Positions 9,772-18,002 of a stretch of 53,493 nt of DNA are shown here, piece after piece. Numbering within the stretch: position 1 is the first letter of the stretch; the number at the start of each line of letters is the position of its first letter. The translations under genes were made by a program, and so were the position numbers. Below the pieces are notes generated by a model. That model had not been told where the DNA came from, did no database searches, and was given only the letters and a program-made list of their open reading frames with translations. The stretch spans positions 1 to 53,493 of the forward strand of contig JAVEXO010000016.1 in NCBI GenBank assembly GCA_034003955.1, given 5' to 3'. This DNA comes from SZUA-370 sp034003955. Lineage in GTDB: Bacteria; Spirochaetota; Spirochaetia; Treponematales; UBA12059.

Positions 9772-10465
9772 GCTCCCACTCCTTACGCAATATAGCCTGA
9801 GCGTCCTCGAGTTCCGCCCAGGAAAAGAGTTCTATCTCGACTATTCCCTTGAAGGTGCCGGCGAAGGCGCGTAGATCGCGTAGCCAGGTTTCTGATGCAT
9901 AAAAAGGCACATGGTCATGCCTGCCATCGAATCCATGCACATGGATTTCCGATATGCGTTTTTCACGTTCGGCTATCCAAGGCGCAGGATCTACGCCTTC
10001 AAGCCTCAGGTGGCCTATGTCCGCGCAGAGGCGGGGAGGACCGAAGCGAGAGCCAAGCAAGGCCTCCTCGGCCGCGTAGAAAGGATCCAGCTTTGTGTTT
10101 TCAAGGAGGAATCTATCGGCTCCGTAACGCATACGCCAGTCGTCCATCAGGCGTACGAATGATCTTAGCCCTTCGGCTTCTCGTGGAGGATGGATGATGT
10201 AGTGGCTTGCTATATCATTGGTGGCGTCGATGATTTCATCATGGCTATCATCGACGCTATCAGGCATATGTACGGTAAAGCTAAAACGAGGGCTAAAGGA
10301 GACGATGTCATCGTGTTCCTGTAGCAACAGGGCCTTCGCCTCATCGTCATAGATGAAGAAGAGAAGCTCAACCTGTCTCTGGGAACTGTGCTCATCGAGG
10401 AAGCGTAGATTCTCTACATATGTTCCAGGCAGTACGTAGGAAGGCACCGAGAAACGTAGGCTCAT
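9764..10465 (-). CDS. cbiR: TIM-barrel protein, likely cobamide-remodelling phosphodiesterase CbiR
   Basis: A 233-residue protein of the AP-endonuclease-2/xylose-isomerase-like TIM-barrel superfamily. Visible metal-site candidates in order are TVHMPDS, IIHPPRE, LLENTKLD, LCADIGHLRL, IHVHGFDGRHDH and EIELFSW. The position between cobU and cobS, overlapping the first by 4 bp and the second by 8 bp, points to CbiR. As known from Akkermansia, CbiR cuts the phosphoribosyl linkage of a cobamide so that the cobinamide-phosphate can be rebuilt with another lower ligand by CobU and CobS. The family call rests on the fold plus operon context; a generic sugar-phosphate isomerase is the alternative. Confidence 0.75.
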   Translation of the reverse strand: MSLRFSVPSYVLPGTYVENLRFLDEHSSQRQVELLFFIYDDEAKALLLQEHDDIVSFSPRFSFTVHMPDSVDDSHDEIIDATNDIASHYIIHPPREAEGLRSFVRLMDDWRMRYGADRFLLENTKLDPFYAAEEALLGSRFGPPRLCADIGHLRLEGVDPAPWIAEREKRISEIHVHGFDGRHDHVPFYASETWLRDLRAFAGTFKGIVEIELFSWAELEDAQAILRKEWEHE

Positions 10466-10944
10466 TTTATTCTCAGGGGTATGCCCGATACCATAAGCTC
10501 AACAGAGTCGGCCTTTCGTGCCAAGAGGGCATTGGCAAGGCCCAGAACAATGCCGTACCGTCTACTCAAGGGATCGGCTGGTATGACTCCCATGCCTGTC
10601 TCGTTTGTTACAATGATAATGTCTTCTGGCCAGCGCTCTATGAATCGGTTTAAGATGTCTTCCCATTCCGACTCTCGTTCCAGGAAGAACAGATTGTTGA
10701 GCCACATAGGAATGCAATCGACTATCATCCTGTTTCTAACGACGGTATCTATTGCTATGGGTTCTTCTATGGTATTAAATGCAGAAGCTCGTTCTGCCTT
10801 GTGGCGTTTTATCCTGTCGCGCATTTCGTCGTCAAATGGTGTGGCCGTAGCTAAGAACCATTTATCAGGCCTGAAGGAACTGGCTAATTCAAGCGCTCGG
10901 CTTGACTTGCCTGACTTTACTCCACCACTTACGAGTATCCTCAT
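10462..10944 (-). CDS. cobU: Adenosylcobinamide kinase / guanylyltransferase
   Basis: A 160-residue enzyme that phosphorylates adenosylcobinamide and then attaches GMP to give AdoCbi-GDP. The start is ATG 10944, giving MRILVSGGVKSGKSSRA with its P-loop at the extreme N-terminus as in all CobU proteins; the longer frame to 11025 has no family counterpart. Further CobU features are VDCIPMWLNNLFF and IIIVTNETGMGVIP, the latter being the NE-G-G-P guanine-binding segment, followed by DPLSRRYGIVLGLANALLA. First gene of the cobU-cbiR-cobS operon. I searched the 107 bp leader for a cobalamin riboswitch and saw none. Confidence 0.92.
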   Translation of the reverse strand: MRILVSGGVKSGKSSRALELASSFRPDKWFLATATPFDDEMRDRIKRHKAERASAFNTIEEPIAIDTVVRNRMIVDCIPMWLNNLFFLERESEWEDILNRFIERWPEDIIIVTNETGMGVIPADPLSRRYGIVLGLANALLARKADSVELMVSGIPLRIK

Positions 10945-11051
10945 GGTTTGACAGTAACCCATGGGCAGGGGCTCGTCAAGACAAGCACGGGAAACGATAG
11001 GAGTTACAGAAGCCAGAGTAGGCATGAGATATAGATATCCTGCCTATGGTG

Positions 11052-11738
11052 CTATTTTTTTGTCGACTTAGGCTTGGCCTTTGTCTTGGCAGCAAGCGCT
11101 TTTGATTCTGCACCCGGTATTCTGCACAGAGAATACAGCATGCTAAAGACTTTTTTGCCATCCTTGCGGGGATCTATGCCGTTGACATTCTCCATCCAGG
11201 AGTACATGAGCCCGAACAGCGTCCCAATCACCACGGTAGCCAGAGACTCTATCTCGGCCGTTGAAACGAGTTGACCAGTAGATTTAGCCTCCTTGAGACA
11301 GTCTACTACAGCCTTTCTAAAGGATGCGTCGAGGGCGGCTACCTTCTCCTTTAGCTTAGGGTACTGTCTATAGACAGGGTCGGGCTTGGCTATGATGTAT
11401 GCAAAGTCGGCGTAATTCTTAAGGGTGCCAAGGATCTTGTCCAGGCCCGCTTCCAATCGATCCAGGCCTGATAATTCATCATTCTTGAAGCATCCGATGA
11501 AGTAAGTATAGAAGAGTTCGCTTACCGAGTAGAGAGACAGGAACACACCGTCAACGCCATCGAAATGCCTGAATATGGCAGGTTCCGTCACACCAGCCTT
11601 GCCTGCAATGTTCTTGAGAGTAGCTGCCCTGGGACCTTGTTCGCGCATTACAGCCGCTGCTGATCTCAAAAGGGCTGTCTTGGCCTTCGAATACTGCCAG
11701 TCGTCTCCAAAAATAGTTTCTTCCTTGTTCATGTCCAT
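11052..11738 (-). CDS. TetR/AcrR family transcriptional regulator
   Basis: A 228-residue repressor-type protein. The ATG at 11738 is preceded by GGAGG at a good distance; an upstream ORF extension to 11894 runs into the AT-rich leader and is rejected. The N-terminal helix-turn-helix reads LLRSAAAVMREQGPR, then NIAGKAGVTEPAIFRHF, the TetR signature. The C-terminal ligand domain (about residues 75-210) is not diagnostic. The last residues are Lys-rich (AAKTKAKPKSTKK). It is downstream of the liv transporter genes, separated from them by a perfect-stem terminator, and 107 bp upstream of cobU. Its target cannot be told from context. Confidence 0.9.
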   Translation of the reverse strand: MDMNKEETIFGDDWQYSKAKTALLRSAAAVMREQGPRAATLKNIAGKAGVTEPAIFRHFDGVDGVFLSLYSVSELFYTYFIGCFKNDELSGLDRLEAGLDKILGTLKNYADFAYIIAKPDPVYRQYPKLKEKVAALDASFRKAVVDCLKEAKSTGQLVSTAEIESLATVVIGTLFGLMYSWMENVNGIDPRKDGKKVFSMLYSLCRIPGAESKALAAKTKAKPKSTKK

Positions 11739-11894
11739 GTTAATACCTCCAAAATATTGGTGCTGTAAGGTCTTGTCTGAAAATTTCAAGTCGCGCTGTA
11801 TATTAAAAATACTATAATCAAAAATGATACTATCTTTCAGTGAAAAAGGAAACATTAATGCGAATAAAATGAAGCAACTAATAATAATGTACAT
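11739..11894 (-). other. AT-rich leader upstream of tetR
   Basis: Noticeably more AT-rich than its surroundings. It contains two direct ATAGTAT-like repeats around 11810-11830 (minus strand) that could serve as promoter or operator, but no clear -35/-10 pair with standard spacing stands out. No gene is supported here. Confidence 0.3.
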
Positions 11895-11927
11895 AAAAAA
11901 AGCTCCGAAACGATATCGTTTCGGAGC
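11895..11927 (-). terminator. Rho-independent terminator of the liv operon
   Basis: On the minus strand a perfect self-complementary 26-mer (11902-11927; arms GCTCCGAAACGA and TCGTTTCGGAGC) is followed at once by seven T (11895-11901). It lies just after livF and isolates the transporter operon from tetR. Confidence 0.95.
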
Positions 11928-11966
11928 CTAAAAGGCTGTATCAATCTACGATCTAAGCCAGGGGGC

Positions 11967-12677
11967 TTATATTCCTTCTCCCAGATACGCCTTCTTGACG
12001 CGCTCGTCTGCAAGGAGCTGTTTTCCAGGGCCCGAGAGGGTTATCCTGCCGGTCTCCAAGACGTAGCCAAAGTCGGCTATCTCCAGTGCGGCCTTGGCAT
12101 TCTGCTCGACGAGCAGTATTGTCGTGCCCTCCTTGTTTATAGTCTTGACTATCTCAAAGATCATCTTGACTATAAGGGGAGCGAGACCCAGAGACGGCTC
12201 GTCCATCATCAGGAGTTTTGGCCTGGTCATAAGGGCTCGTGCAACCGCCAGCATCTGCTGCTCTCCTCCGGATAGTGTGCCTGCCTTCTGCTTCCTGCGC
12301 TCTTCAAGTCTGGGGAAGATGGAGAACATCTTGAGTTTGTCGTCCTGTACACTCTTTTTGTCGGTGCGTGAATAGGCGCCTAGATCAAGATTTTCTTCTG
12401 TAGTAAGGTTTGGGAAAATTCTTCGCCCTTCTGGAGCGAGGACTATGCCTTTGCGCACAATATCCTTCGTGATGAGGGACACGATAGATTGCCCGTTAAG
12501 CGTAATATCGCCAGAGCTCGGTTTAACCAGTCCTACTATTGCCTTGAGCGTAGTACTCTTGCCTGCGCCATTAGCGCCGATAAGTGTTACTATTTTACCC
12601 TCAGGCACGTCGAAGTTGATGCCCTGAAGGGCATGGATGCCGCCATAATGGACGGAAAGATTGTCTATATGGAGCAT
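11967..12677 (-). CDS. livF: Branched-chain amino acid-type ABC transporter ATPase LivF
   Basis: A 236-residue cytoplasmic ATPase, one of two that power the LivHM permease. Walker A is GANGAGKSTTLK, the ABC signature LSGGEQQMLAVARAL, Walker B LLMMDEPSLGLAPL and the switch histidine region reads LLVEQNAK, the Gln/Asn form characteristic of LivF. Its start overlaps the stop of livG by one base (TGATG). It is the last gene of the operon and is followed by a strong terminator. Confidence 0.95.
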   Translation of the reverse strand: MLHIDNLSVHYGGIHALQGINFDVPEGKIVTLIGANGAGKSTTLKAIVGLVKPSSGDITLNGQSIVSLITKDIVRKGIVLAPEGRRIFPNLTTEENLDLGAYSRTDKKSVQDDKLKMFSIFPRLEERRKQKAGTLSGGEQQMLAVARALMTRPKLLMMDEPSLGLAPLIVKMIFEIVKTINKEGTTILLVEQNAKAALEIADFGYVLETGRITLSGPGKQLLADERVKKAYLGEGI

Positions 12678-13432
12678 CAGTCCACCCCCAGATAAGCTTC
12701 TATGACCTTGGGATCGTTTCGTATCTCTTCAGGTGATCCATGGGCTATCGTTTCGCCATAGTCAAGGACGTACATCCTCGAACACACACCCATGACGACC
12801 TGCATGTGGTGCTCTATGAGCAGTATTGTCAAGTCGTACTGGTCCCTGATTTTCTGTATGAAGTCCATCAGCTCGAATGATTCCTGAGGGTTCATGCCGG
12901 CGGCGGGTTCGTCCAGGAGCAGGAGTGACGGCTCTGTAGCCAGGGCCCTGACTATCTCGAGGCGGCGTTGCTTGCCATACGGCAGGGATGTGGACGCTTC
13001 GTGAGCCTCGTCTGCCAGACCTACGGAATCGAGCAGGCTCATGGCAAATTCGTGTGCCTTCTTGTCCTTGGCACGGTAGGAGGGCAGGTGAAGGGTGGAG
13101 GAGAATACGCCGACGTCCATCCTGAGGTGACAGGCAACGAGCACATTCTCCAGGACATCCATATCCTTCCACAGTCTTATATTCTGGAAAGTCCTCGCTA
13201 TGCCAAGTTCGGTTATCCTGTGTGGCTTGAAGCCCGTGATGTCGGTATCCTTGAAGATGATGCGCCCATCACTTGGCTTGTAGACTCCCGTTATGGTGTT
13301 GAACGCCGTCGTCTTTCCTGCACCGTTGGGACCGATGAGGCCGACTATCTCATTCTTGTCTATGGTGATATTAAGGTTTGAAACGGCGGTCAAGCCGCCG
13401 AATCGCATGGAGACGCCTTCTGTGCGTATCAT
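12677..13432 (-). CDS. livG: Branched-chain amino acid-type ABC transporter ATPase LivG
   Basis: A 251-residue ATPase partner of LivF. The start ATG at 13432 has GGGAGGA upstream and overlaps the livM stop by 4 bp; an in-frame start at 13465 would add 11 residues. Motifs: Walker A GPNGAGKTTAF, RTFQNIRLW (the conserved LivG Q-loop region), Walker B LLLLDEPAAGMNPQE and the H-loop ILLIEHHMQVVMGV, followed by the BCA_ABC C-terminal EIRNDPKVIEAYLG that marks LivG. Confidence 0.95.
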   Translation of the reverse strand: MIRTEGVSMRFGGLTAVSNLNITIDKNEIVGLIGPNGAGKTTAFNTITGVYKPSDGRIIFKDTDITGFKPHRITELGIARTFQNIRLWKDMDVLENVLVACHLRMDVGVFSSTLHLPSYRAKDKKAHEFAMSLLDSVGLADEAHEASTSLPYGKQRRLEIVRALATEPSLLLLDEPAAGMNPQESFELMDFIQKIRDQYDLTILLIEHHMQVVMGVCSRMYVLDYGETIAHGSPEEIRNDPKVIEAYLGVD

Positions 13433-14490
13433 CGGCGTCCTCCCTTCCCGGTCCCGTTTTTCCATTTCAAAACCTTGAAGAGGCCAAAGAAACCGTCCCA
13501 GGAGAATTCCTTGTTGCCCATCAGGCCCTTCTGTCTATACAGGACCACTATCATCAGCAGTATGGAGAAGATGACCATCCTGAGGCCAGGTAGCCCGTTG
13601 GTCTTTATGAAGAGGAAATTCATAGGCATGTCCAGGAAACGCAGGGCTTCCATGAGGACGGTAACTATGATGGCCCCAAGTACAGAACCGGTGATGGATC
13701 CATTGCCGCCGAGCACGACTATGAGCAGGATGTTGAAGGTCAACACGAGCGTAAACATCTTGGGGTCTATGGTCGTTATCATGTGTCCAAGGAGGGCACC
13801 GCCGACACCCGCCATGAAGCTTGAAATGACGAAACTCGTAGACTTGACCTTGAAGACGTTGATCCCCATGGCCTCGGCGGCTATCTCGTCGTCGCGAACC
13901 GCCTTCATCGTCCTGCCGTAGCTAGAACGGATGAGAGCCAGCATAAACACGACGGCGAGTATTGCGACCGTCCACACCACCCAGGTGGTGGAATACTTGG
14001 TGATGCCTTTAAGGCCCTGAGCACCGTTGGTTATGTTCTGTACGTTTGTCAGGATGACGCGGATAATCTCGGCAAAACCGAGCGTCGCAATTGCAAGATA
14101 ATCGTCGTGGAGCCTGAGCGCAGGAACGCCTATGATCACAGCCACGAGGGCGGCACAGAGCCCCGCAACTATCAGCGCTATGGGAAAGGGTAGCTGGATG
14201 TTTGCAAGTAAGGGGGTTATTGGCTCAAGGAAGAAATTCATATCCTTTTGTGAGGGGCTCATGGTAAGCAGGGCACTCACGTAGGCTCCTACGGCCATGA
14301 ATCCGGCATGCCCGAGCGAGAAAAGCCCCGTGAAGCCGTTGAGCAGGTTCAATGACAGGGCAAGCACGACGTATATGGCCGACAGGTTCAGTATCCTGAT
14401 TGAAAACCGGCCGAGTGTAACATCGGCAAGGGATATGGCTACCATGAACAAGGCAAGCGCCACTATGGTTAATATTGTGTTTCGTTTCAT
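13429..14490 (-). CDS. livM: Branched-chain amino acid-type ABC transporter permease LivM
   Basis: A 353-residue integral membrane permease. Around nine hydrophobic segments are visible, and the region LNLLNGFTGLFSLGHAGFMAVGAY is the family signature near residue 47. The cytoplasmic coupling segment includes SSYGRTMKAVRDDEIAAEAMGI, the standard LivM EAA-like loop. It lies 3 bp downstream of livH and overlaps livG by 4 bp, so the four transport genes are one translation-coupled set. Confidence 0.94.
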   Translation of the reverse strand: MKRNTILTIVALALFMVAISLADVTLGRFSIRILNLSAIYVVLALSLNLLNGFTGLFSLGHAGFMAVGAYVSALLTMSPSQKDMNFFLEPITPLLANIQLPFPIALIVAGLCAALVAVIIGVPALRLHDDYLAIATLGFAEIIRVILTNVQNITNGAQGLKGITKYSTTWVVWTVAILAVVFMLALIRSSYGRTMKAVRDDEIAAEAMGINVFKVKSTSFVISSFMAGVGGALLGHMITTIDPKMFTLVLTFNILLIVVLGGNGSITGSVLGAIIVTVLMEALRFLDMPMNFLFIKTNGLPGLRMVIFSILLMIVVLYRQKGLMGNKEFSWDGFFGLFKVLKWKNGTGKGGRR

Positions 14491-14493
14491 CGC

Positions 14494-15387
14494 CTACACC
14501 TTTACCGTCTGCTTCTTGCCCAGGAGGCCGGCCGGTTTGACGAGGAGTATTATGATGAGGAAGACAAAGGCAAACGCATCGCGATAGCCCGTTAGTTCAG
14601 GCAGGAATGCGACTATCATTATCTCTATGAAACCCAGGATGAATCCGCCGAGTACTGCCCCTGATATGTTGCCTATGCCACCTATGACCGCGGCTATGAA
14701 GCACTTGAGGCCCGGCATGAAACCCATGAGGGGATTGAGCTGGGGATACTTCATCGTCCACATGATACCACCGATCCCGGCGAGAACCGATCCTATGGCG
14801 AATGTAAATGAAATCGTCTTGTTGACGTCTATAGCCATGAGACGAGCGGCGTCCAGGTCTGTGGATACGGCGCGCATGGCAAGGCCAGTCTTTGTCTTGT
14901 TGACTATCCATAAGAGGATTACCAGGATAAGAACGGTTACGACCGGGATGAACAGGCTTACCGACAGCATAGACACCGAGCCAAACTTTATGACCGTGTC
15001 GAACAGGGGAATGCTGGGAAAGCTCTTGGGGCGGCCACCGAATATGACGATGCCAAGGTTCTCTATGAGAAAGGAGGCTCCTATGGCGCTTATCATTATT
15101 GAAATTTTGGGCGAGTCGCGAAGCGGTCTGTATGCTATTCTCTCGAGCCCCATGCCAAAAAGGCCTGTAAGGCCTATGGCGACTATGAAGGCTACTCCCC
15201 ATGGGAGCGCCAAGGAAGTTACGGCGTAGAAGGCGAAGTATGCACCGAGCATAAACACGTCGCCATGGGCGAAGTTTATAAGCCTTAATATCCCGTACAC
15301 CATCGTGTAGCCAACCGCTATCAATGCGTAGAGGCTTCCGAGGCTCAGGGCGTTGGTCATTTGCTGCAGGAATGTCGCTATGTCCAT
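14494..15387 (-). CDS. livH: Branched-chain amino acid-type ABC transporter permease LivH
   Basis: A 297-residue membrane permease with the LivH N-terminal signature LGSLYALIAVGYTMVYGILR and INFAHGDVFMLGAY. The coupling loop has GLAMRAVSTDLDAARLMAID. The usual eight or so transmembrane segments are present. A 157-bp gap containing hairpins separates it from the binding-protein gene livK upstream, the only sizeable gap in the operon. This should let livK be expressed above the permease and ATPase genes. Confidence 0.94.
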   Translation of the reverse strand: MDIATFLQQMTNALSLGSLYALIAVGYTMVYGILRLINFAHGDVFMLGAYFAFYAVTSLALPWGVAFIVAIGLTGLFGMGLERIAYRPLRDSPKISIMISAIGASFLIENLGIVIFGGRPKSFPSIPLFDTVIKFGSVSMLSVSLFIPVVTVLILVILLWIVNKTKTGLAMRAVSTDLDAARLMAIDVNKTISFTFAIGSVLAGIGGIMWTMKYPQLNPLMGFMPGLKCFIAAVIGGIGNISGAVLGGFILGFIEIMIVAFLPELTGYRDAFAFVFLIIILLVKPAGLLGKKQTVKV

Positions 15388-15432
15388 CGTCGTGAATCCT
15401 TACGCGGCGGCGGCCGCGATACGGTAGAATTT

Positions 15433-15475
15433 AAAAGCCCGCGACAGTCGGAATAAACGGCCGACCTGCCGCGGG
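15433..15475 (-). terminator. Hairpin between livK and livH, probable attenuator or mRNA-stabilising stem
   Basis: On the minus strand CCCGCGGCAGGTCGG (15461-15475) pairs with CCGACTGTCGCGGG (15438-15451) with one mismatch and one bulge, followed by TTTTAA. A second short stem GGTACAG/CTGTACC lies at 15486-15520. The T-run is weak, so partial termination or protection of livK mRNA is likelier than full termination. Confidence 0.6.
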
Positions 15476-15544
15476 TTCTGTACTTGGTACAGTGGCTCGA
15501 CGCGGCACATTGTCTGTACCGCGTGACATTTTCGGGAAGGTCTC

Positions 15545-16702
15545 TTAGGGTGCTACTGTTGTCTTAAAGACGAACTTTCCGCCCTTAACTTCCTTTATGA
15601 CGGCGCTCTTTATGGGGTCGCCGTTTGCATCGAGCGTTACATAACCAGCCGCTCCTGCAAAATTCTTCGTTGCCGCTATGGCATCACGAATCTTGAGCGG
15701 GTCCAGGCTGTTGGCACGCTGTATGGCGTCTATGGCGAGTAGGTAACCATCGAAGCCCAGCACCGCGGTGCCTGAGGGCAACTTGCCATACTTTTTCTGG
15801 TAAGCATCCACGAATACCTTTGACTGAGGGGTCAAGGGAGCATCGTTGTCGAAGAAGGCCGACATGACGGCGCCTTCTACGGCCTGCTTGCCTACGTTTA
15901 TAAACTCTGCAATTTCCCAGGTGTCGCCACCGAGGAAAGGAGCGGTAATGCCAAGCTCACGTGCCTGTTTTATTATGAGGGCACTCTCGGTGTAGTTGCC
16001 GGGGGCAAATATTACGTCTGGCTTGAGACTCTTGACCTGGGTTAGCTGGGCAGAGAAGTCCTGGTCGTTGGTGTTGTAGTTGAGTTCGGCGAGTATGGAG
16101 TCAGGATCGCCTGTCAGCGCCTTGAAGCTGTCTACGAAGAATTTAGCCAGGCCTACTGAGTAGTCGTTTGATATTTCCCGTATGATGACTGCCTTGCGAG
16201 CCTTGACTTCCTTGAATGCGTAGTTGGCCATCACCGTCCCCTGGAAGGGATCGAGGAAGCATACACGGAAGTAGAAGTCATTGTCCTTGGTGACCAAAGG
16301 ATTGGTGCATGAAAGACCAATGGCCGGGATCTTGGCTTCCTTGAAGATCGGGCCGGCTGCCATGGATAGTCCGGAACCCCATGAGCCCAGGACTAGGGTT
16401 ACCTTGTCGCTGTCAACGAGGCGCTGGCCGGCGTTGGCTGCTTCTACCTTGTCTGACTTGTTGTCGGCGATGGCGAGCTCTATCGTGTATACCTTGCCAT
16501 CGACTGTCACGGTCGGATTGAGTTCCTGTGCGAGCCGTACGCCGTCCAGTTCTTCTGCTCCGCCTGCGGCATTGGCGCCTGTCAGCGGCTCAAAGACACC
16601 AAATTTTACGACATTGGCGTCGGCCTTGGCTTCCTGTTTGGCGCATCCGCCTATAGCGACCATCATGATGATAATCGCTACGATGAGTGCTGCTTTCTTC
16701 AT
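15545..16702 (-). CDS. livK: Substrate-binding lipoprotein of the Liv-type ABC transporter
   Basis: A 385-residue type I periplasmic-binding-fold protein. It has a signal peptide with lipobox IGGC, so it is lipid-anchored. The mature start reads VVKFGVFEPLTGANAAGGAEELDGV, typical of LivJ/LivK-like proteins, and later VLGSWGSGLSMAAGPIFKEAKIPAIG. Substrate cannot be read from the sequence: branched-chain amino acids are the default, but urea, short amides and aromatic compounds are bound by relatives. AGGAGG lies upstream of the ATG, and a well-formed promoter is at 16761-16789. Confidence 0.9.
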   Translation of the reverse strand: MKKAALIVAIIIMMVAIGGCAKQEAKADANVVKFGVFEPLTGANAAGGAEELDGVRLAQELNPTVTVDGKVYTIELAIADNKSDKVEAANAGQRLVDSDKVTLVLGSWGSGLSMAAGPIFKEAKIPAIGLSCTNPLVTKDNDFYFRVCFLDPFQGTVMANYAFKEVKARKAVIIREISNDYSVGLAKFFVDSFKALTGDPDSILAELNYNTNDQDFSAQLTQVKSLKPDVIFAPGNYTESALIIKQARELGITAPFLGGDTWEIAEFINVGKQAVEGAVMSAFFDNDAPLTPQSKVFVDAYQKKYGKLPSGTAVLGFDGYLLAIDAIQRANSLDPLKIRDAIAATKNFAGAAGYVTLDANGDPIKSAVIKEVKGGKFVFKTTVAP

Positions 16703-16760
16703 ACTCGGTTCCTCCTGGATCTCGGCTTATCGACATGGCGCATAAACGAAATTCTACATC

Positions 16761-16789
16761 ATCGTATGAAAGTTTCTTCGGGTTGTCAA
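16761..16789 (-). promoter_or_regulatory. Sigma-70 type promoter for the liv operon
   Basis: On the minus strand a perfect -35 TTGACA (16784-16789), a 17-bp spacer and -10 TACGAT (16761-16766) lie about 60 bp upstream of the livK start. The divergent iclR gene begins 160 bp away, so IclR is a candidate regulator of this promoter. Confidence 0.75.
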
Positions 16790-16866
16790 TTTGTTTCTAT
16801 CCGTCAATGCGATTATTTTTAATTCCTGGCCTTGTGGAACAAAACCCGGAGTTTTTAATAAATATG

Positions 16867-16896
16867 TTGACAACTCGCCGGTCATACGGGTACGGT
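16867..16896 (+). promoter_or_regulatory. Possible promoter for iclR
   Basis: A perfect TTGACA at 16867-16872 is followed after 18 bp by TACGGT (16891-16896), a poor -10. Position and orientation fit transcription of iclR, but the weak -10 makes this tentative; TATACT at about 16921 is a possible alternative -10. Confidence 0.35.
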
Positions 16897-16949
16897 GTAT
16901 GTTGCGTTTCATTTTATGCCTATACTGTTTTTACTATAGAAATGAGTGT

Positions 16950-17777
16950 ATGAGCGAATCGGCGTTAAAAGCATTTGATTTACTATTTCATCTATCCCGA
17001 GCCGGGAGCTCTTCTCTGGCCCGTCTGTCACGTGAAACTGGTTGGGACAAGGCTACGGCCCTGCGCTATCTCAATGCCATGGAGAAACGGGGCGTCGTGG
17101 AGCATCGTGATGGAGAATGGACGCTCGGTCTTGCCCTTTTGGAATTGGCCAGCAGGGTTCCCGTTACCGAAAACATCGCGAGCAGGGTCAAGCCTGTGCT
17201 GTCTGAGCTTGCACATGCTACCGGCGAGACGGCCAACCTCTCTGCCTTAGTCGGTTCCGACCTCATGTATCTGGCCAAGGCAGACGGTGGGCATGCCTTA
17301 CGCCTGAGGACAAATCCTGGTGACCGACTCCCTCTGTACTGCACCGCAGGTGGCAAGTGTATCTTGTCACGCGAGTCGGCCGCCATGAGGGCACAATACC
17401 TGGCTGAGACACACTTCCTGGCGGTAGCGCCAAAGACAATCATAGATCCACAGAAGCTGGCAGATGAACTCGAGCTGACCATGCGGCGCGGCTGGGCCAT
17501 AGATGATGAGGAATTGGAGCCGGGGCTTATTTGCTACGGCATGCCCTTAGACCTGCCCCGCTACGGTTTCTCCGGAGCCCTGAGTGTGTCGGGCCCATCC
17601 GGCAGGATGATACAGGCCAAGGATGACATACTGTCATCCCTACGTTGGGCAACCACTGAGCTACAGAAGACCCTGGGAGGCGCTGTCTCCGAGGAAGAGC
17701 CCTCAATTTTCGCTCCGGGGCGTGGTGGGTTCAAGAGTACCGATTGGCATAGACCAGGATCAGAATCATACGAATGA
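16950..17777 (+). CDS. IclR family transcriptional regulator
   Basis: A 275-residue regulator. I choose the ATG at 16950 (MSESALKAFDLL) because the family begins with this helix; the frame is open back to 16791 through non-family sequence. The winged helix (about residues 5-65) has LARLSRETGWDKATALRYLNAMEKRGVV. The C-terminal effector domain shows GETANLSALVGSDLMYLAK and LYCTAGGKCILS, both characteristic of IclR. It is divergent from the liv operon and probably senses a metabolite linked to that uptake system. A small ferredoxin gene follows at once. Confidence 0.92.
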   Translation: MSESALKAFDLLFHLSRAGSSSLARLSRETGWDKATALRYLNAMEKRGVVEHRDGEWTLGLALLELASRVPVTENIASRVKPVLSELAHATGETANLSALVGSDLMYLAKADGGHALRLRTNPGDRLPLYCTAGGKCILSRESAAMRAQYLAETHFLAVAPKTIIDPQKLADELELTMRRGWAIDDEELEPGLICYGMPLDLPRYGFSGALSVSGPSGRMIQAKDDILSSLRWATTELQKTLGGAVSEEEPSIFAPGRGGFKSTDWHRPGSESYE

Positions 17778-17790
17778 TACGGGCTCTTTA

Positions 17791-17976
17791 GTGCTAAAGG
17801 CCTTCATCAAACGGGCCCGCTGCGTGACCTGTCTAAGATGTATCCAGGTCTGCGCGGCAGGCGCCATAACAATTGACGGAGATTCATGCGTCATCGAACC
17901 AAGGCTATGCCTGGGTTGTGGATCGTGCCGACCCGTGTGCCGGACCGATGCCATAACGATGATAGAGCATTCTTGA
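17791..17976 (+). CDS. Small 2[4Fe-4S] ferredoxin-like protein
   Basis: A 61-residue protein if started at GTG 17791; the frame is open upstream inside iclR but that part looks non-coding in this frame. Two cluster motifs are clear: CVTCLRCIQVC near residue 11 and CLGCGSCRPVC near residue 39, each C-x2-C-x2-C-x3-C, with AGAITID and TDAITMI after them as in bacterial ferredoxins. The proline that usually follows the fourth Cys is missing in both motifs. The ribosome-binding site is weak, and translation may depend on iclR 13 bp upstream. It probably carries electrons for an unidentified partner. Confidence 0.75.
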   Translation: MLKAFIKRARCVTCLRCIQVCAAGAITIDGDSCVIEPRLCLGCGSCRPVCRTDAITMIEHS

Positions 17977-18002
17977 CAGTCGGCTAAGCCGATAACGCCT
18001 GC

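Noticed and set aside
10945..11051. Possible cobalamin riboswitch upstream of cobU
   Set aside because: The 107-bp leader is too short, and neither the B12 box nor the GGTGAAAATCC-like core is present.
14627..15229. A 200-codon plus-strand frame opposite livH (and a 201-codon minus-strand frame in another register)
   Set aside because: Composition is Met/Pro/Arg-rich and typical of antisense shadows; livH is unambiguous.
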